The notes beneath the pieces were generated by a model, which did no database searches, was not told where the DNA came from, and worked only from the letters and a program-made list of their open reading frames with translations. From Furcasterigmium furcatum (Eukaryota; Ascomycota; Sordariomycetes; Glomerellales; Plectosphaerellaceae): a stretch of DNA of 64,000 nucleotides. Positions within the stretch are counted from its first letter, which is position 1. The number at the start of each line of letters is the position of its first letter. Location of the stretch: the NCBI GenBank assembly GCA_001599815.1, contig BCIA01000004.1, positions 3,312,082-3,376,081 on the forward strand, written 5' to 3'. The position numbers and the translations under genes were made by a program. This document shows positions 57,492-64,000 of the stretch, in pieces.

Positions 57492-59766
57492 CTAAGCCAT
57501 CCGTGACGCAAAGCAAGCCGCCGTCGCGTGGGCCAGCATCGCACTGAGCGAAAACAGGCCAGGGGCCGAGAACTGTCCCAGTTCGTTTGTTTCCGTAGTG
57601 CCCCAGACCTGGAGCAGCAACATGCTGCATCCTATGACTTCGCAGAGGCAGATAACCATATGGCCGACTAACGTCCCGTACGGGCCTTTGCCGGCGTTGA
57701 GGTCGAGGATGGCAGGGCGAGCCATGTGGCATGCAGCGAAGACCGCGAGGCCGATCGTGGTGAGCATCATGTCCCGCGTGTAGAGCGGGAGTTCCTCGAG
57801 GGACGTCACGTATCCCCAGGCGCATACCAGAGCAGAGAGCAGCACAACGTCGACGAAGCTCCCGGTTTCCGCCTTCCCGACGGGGTTTAGCCGCAGTTCG
57901 ATGGGACGCTCGCGGGCCCCGGTGGAGCTGCTCTCCTCTCCAGAGTCGTCGTTGCCGCCGATGCTGAAGCTGGAGTTGAGTAGGTCAACGAGTGTGTTCC
58001 GCGGGTCATTCGATCCAGCTGCTATCGTCTGGTCCGCAAAGAAGGCAGGCTGCGCAAAGGCAACCTTAGCCTTCGGCGCGGATTTCCCGTTCTCGGCCTG
58101 CTGAATCGGTTTCCTGCCGGAGAAGAAGACGGATTCCTTCTCGGCGGGTTTCTCTCGTATGACCGGCTTCGAGGCATCCATAAGCTTATGGAGTGGTGGC
58201 TTGGGGGCAGGCGGCACTTTGAACCAGAAGTTACCGGCATCGACGTTGGTGGGCGACTCGTTAAAGCCCTGCTTGTCCCTGCCAGGGGGGCCAAAATCGT
58301 TGAATGCGCGGTATTTGGACTGTTTGGCCTGCGTCGGCGACCAGTCCATCTCCTCCGAGTAGTGCACTGGAGTGCGTGATTCGGCCAGGCCGAGTTGGTT
58401 CATGCCCAGGCTCGGCATGACTGGCGTTGTGTTTTGAAAGCCATTCACAGGACTGAGATGACCAGTTGGTGACCTGCTCGGCCTAGTTGGGATCTCCATA
58501 ACTGGGCTCGGATTTGTGGCGGCGGGTTGTTGCATGATCTCGTCAAGCATGCTGGCCATGCTTTGCGGCTCTTCCCGCCTAGCTGGTGTCTCTGATGTCT
58601 TGGCTCGAGGAGGCGATGGGATGGGCGTTGAGGTGGTCTGGAAAAGGGGCGTGGTGTCGACGCGGACCAAGTTTCGCGCCTTGACATAGAACTACTTCGA
58701 TGTTAGCATGCGCCTCGCCGTGAAGGTGAAGAAACTCACCACAACCATGGCCAGAGCAATCAAGCCGTGCAAACTGAGCTGAGCGCTTCTGTCGACCTGG
58801 GAGCTGGCCGCAAGCTCTATGACTCTCCGCGCAGCAACCCGCAGTGCAACGACCAGGGCCTGGAAAATGTACCATTGCGACAGGCCGAGGACATGCTTCG
58901 AGAATCCCCGAAAGACCTGGACAAATCGCGGGTTCCACCACACGCTGAGCACGCTGGCAACGATGCTCCAAGAGATCAGCAGCTGGCTGTCTGGCAAGCG
59001 GCCGGCGATGCGACCGAGGGACGCCACCAGCCATGTTGGCGCCTCATCGGGGTCTCGCAACGGTCCTGCCATCGGGGCGGCGATGTTGTCTGAAACGACG
59101 GCAAGGTGCCACAACAGTTGCAACACCAGTCCACCCAGCCACAGCCACCTGCCAAGGCAGTCTGCGGTATCGAGAGGACTCCATTGCTTGGGCGTCACCC
59201 GTTGTTGGCGGCTCTTGTCCATCATCCGTCGAAGGTGATCTGTCCTGGCAGTGTAGCCAGCACGGTCGACCTGCGCCAGCACCTTGGGCTCGCACTCGGC
59301 GCATATTTGGGGGTAGAGCCGCTCGAGCTTCTGTCGGAAGTTGTAGTAGTTCTTGTCCAGCCGTTCGTAGTCGGGGTGACCAGGGTCGTCGGGTAGGTAT
59401 TGGGCGAGAGAGGCGGTAAATAGATGCTGGTTCTTCAGGCACTTGGCGCAGAAGATGCTGTCTGACGGGTTTGCCGCTGAGGGCGGTGACAGAGATCGAG
59501 CAGTCGCATATCGTGTCGGTTCCACGGAGGAGGCAGTGTGAGCGACGGGAGGATCTGTGATGTCGCCGTTCTGTTCGCACACCGCGTGGTCAGCCCTGAT
59601 AATCTCTCTCGTTCTGCGCGCGGCTGTCTTCACGTACCTTGTCGAGATAGTTGGTCGCATCGCAGTGCAGGCACAAGAAGCTGCGGATCATGCCATCATA
59701 CTTGACGGCGGATCGCTTGCCACAGTAGAAGCAGGACAAGTTTCCCCTTGCTCCCAGTCGCGCCAT
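57492..59766 (-). CDS. ima1: Ima1-like inner nuclear membrane protein
   Basis: Exons 59766-59638, 59570-58740, 58691-57492 give 719 residues. The N-terminal Ima1 domain has four CxxC pairs: CFYCGKRS, CLHCDATNYLDK, CAKCLKNQH and CAECEPKV, a zinc-binding arrangement. Four TM helices follow (WLWLGGLVLQLLWHLAVV, LLISWSIVASVLSVWW, WYIFQALVVALRVAA, LHGLIALAMVVFYV), then a long disordered nucleoplasmic or cytosolic region, and four more helices at the C-terminus (FVDVVLLSALVCAWGYV to LSAMLAHATAACF). S. pombe Ima1 and animal Samp1/NET5 reside in the inner nuclear membrane and link it to heterochromatin and the LINC complex. Divergent from ALG14. Confidence 0.9.
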
Positions 59767-60270
59767 GATGACTGGAGGATGCGCGGGCTGGGGAGAACAA
59801 AAGCATTCATGCAGAGGCAGGCGACTAGTTAGGTAGTCACGTATGTTCAGGCCGAGGTGCAGAATGCCGTGGCATGGAACTTTCTGGGTATTTTGCCGGG
59901 CGGTGTCAGGGGGAATTCGTTGTAAACATGCGGAGTGCCCGCCCAAAGAGCTTCCAGGTCTTTGTGGAACAGGGGTTCGTTCGCCTTTGTTTGTGCTGCT
60001 GCAGGTCCGACCAGTCCCCTGGATGGCGGATGAAGTCATTGGTCCGTGCAGAGAGCCCGCGATAAGGCGCTTATCGTCTCAAGACCAGCAATACCACGTC
60101 TCTCATTGAACTGTTGACTGGGTCCTCGAATAATACACTCAGTTAACTTCAAAACGACAGCTCTTCAGAGCTCCGACTATCCCAGCGCTTTGAAGCCTTC
60201 CCCACGTGCATGTCTCAGCCGACAGACATGGTCAGCTCTACGGACTGAACCTGAACCCTCAACCAAGAAA
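59767..60270. promoter_or_regulatory. Divergent promoter, Ima1 / ALG14
   Basis: Shared 504-bp region between two divergent core genes. No specific element recognised; the frame running upstream of ALG14 to 60190 has no ATG of its own. Confidence 0.5.
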
Positions 60271-61155
60271 ATGGGAGTCCCAGCTGCTACGGTCCTGCTC
60301 GGCATCGTGGGCGTGTTCCTGGGCATCGGGATTGTCGCTCTCACTTGGTCATCATGGCAGACACTCCTGGTGCTGCTGATATTTGGGGCTGTCATTGTGG
60401 CCATCTTCGTCACTGTGAGTCCATTCATTCGTCTGGATCAATTGTCACGGCTGACCGAATCACAGGTCCGACAGAGTCAACTCCGCTCAGCACGCTCCCG
60501 CCACCCTGTACAGCTGGGTGAACTCCTGAGCGCAAAGCAGCTGCGAGACGCCTATTTTCTTGTGGTGCTTGGGTCTGGCGGCCACACCAAGGAAATGCTG
60601 GCAATGATGGAGGTCAACTTTCCCGCCGTCGCCGGCCTGCATCGCCGATACATCGTCTCAAGCGGAGATGCCATGTCCCTGAAACACCTCAAGGCCTTCG
60701 AAGACAGTGTGACGGCAACCCACGGCGAAAAGAATGCCGGCACATACGACGTTCACATCGTAACACGTGCCCGCAAGATCCATCAGCCTCTCATGACCGT
60801 GCCCATCAGCGGGTTTCAGTCACTTCTGGACATCTTCCCGCTCCTGCTCCGTTCCCCTTTTACCGGCCCAAGAAGTCGCCAGAACTATCCGGATGTCATC
60901 CTGACTAATGGCCCTGCAACGGGCTTCTTCGTGGGCCTGGTGGCGTGGGTCTTGAGGATATTCCACATCGTTCCGGAAGACGCAGCCCAGATCCTCTACG
61001 TCGAGTCCTGGGCGAGGATCAAGACCCTCAGCCTGACGGGTCTTCTTTTCTATTACCTCGACATGGCCGACGTGTTCCTCGTCCAGCACCAAAAGGTTGC
61101 GGAGAGGTATGGCGTGCAGGACGCCGGCTGCATGGTAGTCAAACGTAGGAATTGA
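60271..61155 (+). CDS. ALG14: ALG14, UDP-GlcNAc transferase subunit
   Basis: The frame from ATG 60271 reads 294 residues, or 277 if the 51-nt intron 60415-60465 is removed (GTGAGT, branch GGCTGAC, ATCACAG). Removing it joins IFVT to VRQSQLRS without a frame change. ALG14 anchors ALG13 on the cytosolic face of the ER and forms the enzyme adding the second GlcNAc to dolichol-PP-GlcNAc in N-glycosylation. Visible are two N-terminal hydrophobic segments (TVLLGIVGVFLGIGIVALTW, LLVLLIFGAVIVAIF), the Rossmann motif FLVVLGSGGHTKEML, VILTNGPATGFF, ILYVESWARIKTLSLTG and VFLVQHQKVAERYG at the end, all diagnostic of ALG14. The stop is 99 bp from that of the convergent mS23 gene. Confidence 0.95.
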   Translation: MGVPAATVLLGIVGVFLGIGIVALTWSSWQTLLVLLIFGAVIVAIFVTVSPFIRLDQLSRLTESQVRQSQLRSARSRHPVQLGELLSAKQLRDAYFLVVLGSGGHTKEMLAMMEVNFPAVAGLHRRYIVSSGDAMSLKHLKAFEDSVTATHGEKNAGTYDVHIVTRARKIHQPLMTVPISGFQSLLDIFPLLLRSPFTGPRSRQNYPDVILTNGPATGFFVGLVAWVLRIFHIVPEDAAQILYVESWARIKTLSLTGLLFYYLDMADVFLVQHQKVAERYGVQDAGCMVVKRRN

Positions 61156-61254
61156 ATTGTACACATGATGCATCTTGTTGTTGGTTTGTCTTACACGTTA
61201 CAATTGTACACGGGCGGCAATGCCGATCCAATCCAGGTTGACTGGCCGCCACGC

Positions 61255-62020
61255 TCACGCAGCCTCCGGGGACATCGCCAGCGCCTCGTCCTCGCCCTCC
61301 TCGCCGAACTTGGCGTACGCCGCAGTGCGGGCCGCTTCGGCCTTGACGACCTCATCTTGAGCCCAGAGCTTCCAGCTCTCGAATTGCCTGTCTTCCAGGA
61401 CTTGAGAGATCTGGGACCTGGTCTTGCCGAAGACTGCACCGACGTGGCGCGCCTCCTCTCGTTGCACCCTCCTCTCGATCTCCTCCTCCTGCCGCAGGGC
61501 GTAGAATTCTCGTCGGGCCGTGTCATAGGCCAACTCTTTCGACATGTTCTCGTTGTGCATGAAGTATAGCTGCCTCTGGACGACGCTGGGTTGGGTTAGC
61601 ATCGCGTTCCCCCATATGTATGATCGCGTGATCCATCACGTACCATTCGCCCGACAGGGGAAGTCCGGGCTGCCGCAGACCCTTGCTCCAGTCGACCTTG
61701 AGATGGTCCTTTCCATCGATTTCCAGAATGATTCTTGGTCTCGCGAGTTCCCACGGGTGGTCTTTGAAGAATGTTGTCCTCAGCTCGTCCTCCTCGTAGA
61801 TGATCTCCTGTGGCATCCAGATCTTCTTCGGTTTCCGGACGCTTTGGTCGACGGGCCTGTGACGGACCGGTACCGGCCTCGTCGTGATCTCGGCGGGAGG
61901 AATGGCGTTCACGACATTGTACCATACGGGCTCCTGGACCCTGTACTTCGGCATGATCCTGTTGGCCACCTCATTGGTGACGGTCTCGTAGACCCGTAAG
62001 GGTCGGATCTGTCTCCCCAT
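61255..62020 (-). CDS. RSM25: Mitochondrial small-subunit ribosomal protein mS23 (Rsm25)
   Basis: Exons 62020-61644 and 61585-61255 (58-nt intron) give 235 residues. The start MGRQIRPLRVYETVT and the blocks PKYRVQEPVWYNVVNAIPP, PRIILEIDGKDHLKVDWS, VQRQLYFMHNENMSKELAYD and RREFYALRQEEEIERRVQRE are typical of fungal Rsm25/mS23. It is a component of the 37S mitoribosomal subunit. The C-terminal half is one long charged helix. Basic N-terminus without an evident cleavable presequence, as in the family. Divergent from the PPR gene, also predicted mitochondrial. Confidence 0.92.
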
Positions 62021-62403
62021 GTTGCTGCTGGGGTCAGCGTCTGTTTGGGGGTGACCGTGGAGCGGATTGGGCGCGTACAGACCTTGTGAGGCTCGGTGTC
62101 GAGGTTGTCGCAATGGGAGATGTCGGCCGACAGACAATCAATTGAAGCCAAAAATTAGTTGGATCATCGGCCAATCCTTTCGCCGTCGCGACCCGGACGC
62201 GGCCCGCTAAACGGCTGGGATTCATTTGCACCTACCGATGCGCGGCGCCCCACTTGCACCAAAGAGATGTCCCATGTAAAAATCCCATCTCCAAGAGTAT
62301 CACTGCTCCCACGAACACGCAGAACAGCTACACTATACGCTCAGACGGCCGGTCTTGGACTGATCGAGGTGCTTATGGCGGCCGAGATGCAAAACAGAAC
62401 CTC
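62021..62403. promoter_or_regulatory. Divergent promoter, mS23 / PPR protein
   Basis: 383 bp shared by two genes with predicted roles in mitochondrial gene expression. No clear element; CAGACGGCCGGTC (about 62341-62353) is the most GC-dense palindromic stretch. Confidence 0.4.
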
Positions 62404-64000
62404 ATGAAAGCTCTCCGAGGGATAGATGGGTCGTTATGCGGCGCGATCCTCTCCAATCGATCCCCGACCTTGTCGACTGCCGCCACCAGAGCTCACCAAA
62501 GCGGCCAGCCTCGATCACCGAGAACTTCACGGCGGCCACAAGCCTGCCGCGGCCGTTGCGCCGAGACACCAGACACTTCTCCAGCCACTTCACGATGCTC
62601 CCGGACATCCTCGTGGCTTCTCTCGACGTTCCTCCCAACCTCGTTTATCCAACAAGACCGCCCCTTTTGCCCGGGTCACCAGCAGGCCCGCCGATACGGC
62701 CATGCCGCGGTTGCAGCTCACACGGCAAGGAGATTCTCTTCGCCAGGCGTGTCTAATGTCAGACCTGAGGAGTTGCTGGCCGTGGTGGACGACAATGACC
62801 CCGGCAGCGTCGAGGAGCATCTCAACCTTGCCCGAGATCCGTACCTACGAAGATACGCTCAACCCGACGGCCCAAACCTCACGGTTTCCGACAAACGAGA
62901 GGACTATATATACCCTTCGCAAGAACAAGCGGTGCGCGGGGACCCAAAGGTCCAGCAGATCACGGAGAAGATGCGACTCGCGTTGGCCACAAGACAACGG
63001 CACCCAAAGCGGGTGCCCCTCAGGAAGATAGAGGTGCTGTACAGAGCCCTGCCTCAGCCGCGCATGCTGAATCTCCCGGCCGCGGTCAGGCATCGCCTTC
63101 TGAAGGCGGTGGGGCTTCCAACCCAGAGGAACGCCAAGTCAATGCTGCGGTACTTCTACCTCGTTGACGAAGTCAAGAGCGCCGGCCTGGCCGTCTCCCG
63201 GCGCGAATGGAACACTGCCCTGTCGTTTGCCAGCCAATGCGTCGGGCAGACACGGCATGCCGACATGGAGTCTGCTCTTCAGTTATGGAACGAGATGGAA
63301 CGGATGGGCGAGAGGGCCAACGCCGTGACCTTCAATATCCTCTTCGACGCCGCCGCCAAGTCCGGGAACTTCACACTCGCCGAGAAGATATACAGCCAGA
63401 TGGACTCGAGGGGCATCGAGTTCAACCGCTACCACCATGTCAGCCTGATACACTTCTTCGGCCTGAAGGGGGACGCAGACGGTGTTCGGGCCGCATATCA
63501 GGAGATGGTCAAGGCAGGCGAGATGATCGACACGGTCGTGTTCAACTGCCTCATTGTGAGCTTCTTCCGAGCCGGCGACGAGGCTGCCGCTCTGAGGGTG
63601 TACGATCACATGAAGGGAACGGGGTCGGTCCCGCTTCCGAGGCCGGACAGTCGGAATCTCAACAAGATGATGACCGAGGTCCTCATGATGTTTAGCAAGA
63701 TCGGCCGCGACCACCCCTCAGCCATGGCCACCTTTCAGAAACTGGCCCCCACGAATCCAGATCTGCGCACATACCGAATCCTTGTCTCCCACTACGCAGA
63801 GACAGTGGGCAACCTCAACATGGTGATGCAGTACCTCGACGAGATGCGGTGGTTCAACATCCCGATCCACGGCAGCATCTTCCTCGCCCTCTTTAAGGGC
63901 TTCGCCAAGTACGGCAGCCGGGGTACTTTCGCCTGGTCTGAAGAGCGGCTGCGCAAAGTCCTCTCATCCCTCTTGCAGGTGTTGGACGAGAAGAACACCG
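62404..64000 (+). CDS. Pentatricopeptide-repeat protein, 3' end outside window
   Basis: A frame open from ATG 62404 to the last base, 532 codons without a stop. The first 110 residues are rich in Arg, Ser, Ala and Thr with almost no acidic residues until RRFSSPGVSNVRPEEL, the profile of a mitochondrial targeting region. From about residue 280 PPR units follow: ESALQLWNEMERMGERANAV, TFNILFDAAAKSGNFTLAEK, IYSQMDSRGIEFNRYHHVS, GVRAAYQEMVKAGEMIDTVV and FNCLIVSFFRAGDEAAALRV. PPR proteins bind organelle RNA and control its stability or translation; the target is unknown. The exact start is uncertain since the upstream part is poorly constrained. Confidence 0.85.
   Translation, partial: MKALRGIDGSLCGAILSNRSPTLSTAATRAHQSGQPRSPRTSRRPQACRGRCAETPDTSPATSRCSRTSSWLLSTFLPTSFIQQDRPFCPGHQQARRYGHAAVAAHTARRFSSPGVSNVRPEELLAVVDDNDPGSVEEHLNLARDPYLRRYAQPDGPNLTVSDKREDYIYPSQEQAVRGDPKVQQITEKMRLALATRQRHPKRVPLRKIEVLYRALPQPRMLNLPAAVRHRLLKAVGLPTQRNAKSMLRYFYLVDEVKSAGLAVSRREWNTALSFASQCVGQTRHADMESALQLWNEMERMGERANAVTFNILFDAAAKSGNFTLAEKIYSQMDSRGIEFNRYHHVSLIHFFGLKGDADGVRAAYQEMVKAGEMIDTVVFNCLIVSFFRAGDEAAALRVYDHMKGTGSVPLPRPDSRNLNKMMTEVLMMFSKIGRDHPSAMATFQKLAPTNPDLRTYRILVSHYAETVGNLNMVMQYLDEMRWFNIPIHGSIFLALFKGFAKYGSRGTFAWSEERLRKVLSSLLQVLDEKNT

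Overview
The window is genomic DNA of a filamentous ascomycete (Pezizomycotina, most likely a Sordariomycete). Genes are dense, sit on both strands, and are split by 46-75 nt GT-AG introns with CTRAC-type branch sites. The protein complement is typical of these fungi: STAND-like ankyrin proteins, a fungal rhodopsin-like membrane protein, Zn(II)2Cys6 regulators, an Ima1 homologue and an AcuK/ERT1 homologue. I reconstructed 23 protein-coding genes by joining frames at consensus splice sites. Two of them run off the window (an ankyrin gene at the left edge, a PPR gene at the right). I saw no rRNA, tRNA, CRISPR or intact transposon.

Layout. 0-13 kb: a giant ankyrin protein, an SLC1-type dicarboxylate/amino-acid symporter, a second ankyrin protein with a STAND-like N-terminus, and a RING/TRAF zinc-finger protein. 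14-23 kb: a calpain-like protease, the meiotic protein SPO22/ZIP4, and a 7-TM rhodopsin-like protein followed upstream by a 4 x 16 bp minisatellite. 23-39.4 kb: a run that looks like a catabolic cluster: MFS permease, SnoaL-like protein, pisatin-demethylase-like P450, Zn2Cys6 regulator, zinc alcohol dehydrogenase, amidohydrolase-2 decarboxylase, stilbene-cleaving-type carotenoid oxygenase and aldehyde dehydrogenase. 39.4-64 kb: mostly core genes (SIW14 phosphatase, a chromatin-type protein, a second aldehyde dehydrogenase, xanthine dehydrogenase, ERT1/AcuK, Ima1, ALG14, mitoribosomal mS23, a PPR protein).

How the genes may work together. The 23-39 kb run would take up an aromatic compound, demethylate or hydroxylate it (P450), split a stilbene-type double bond into two aromatic aldehydes (oxygenase), interconvert or oxidise the aldehydes (ADH, ALDH) and remove the carboxyl group (decarboxylase), under a local Zn2Cys6 regulator. 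A CTCCGA element recurs in most of the promoters. The pathway is inference from family membership; the substrate is not known.

Other leads: a perfect UaY-type site (TCGG-N6-CCGA) with GATA sites upstream of xanthine dehydrogenase, micro-exons of 13 and 18 nt inside two Zn2Cys6 fingers, a probable GC-AG intron, and a divergent promoter between two mitochondrial gene-expression genes.
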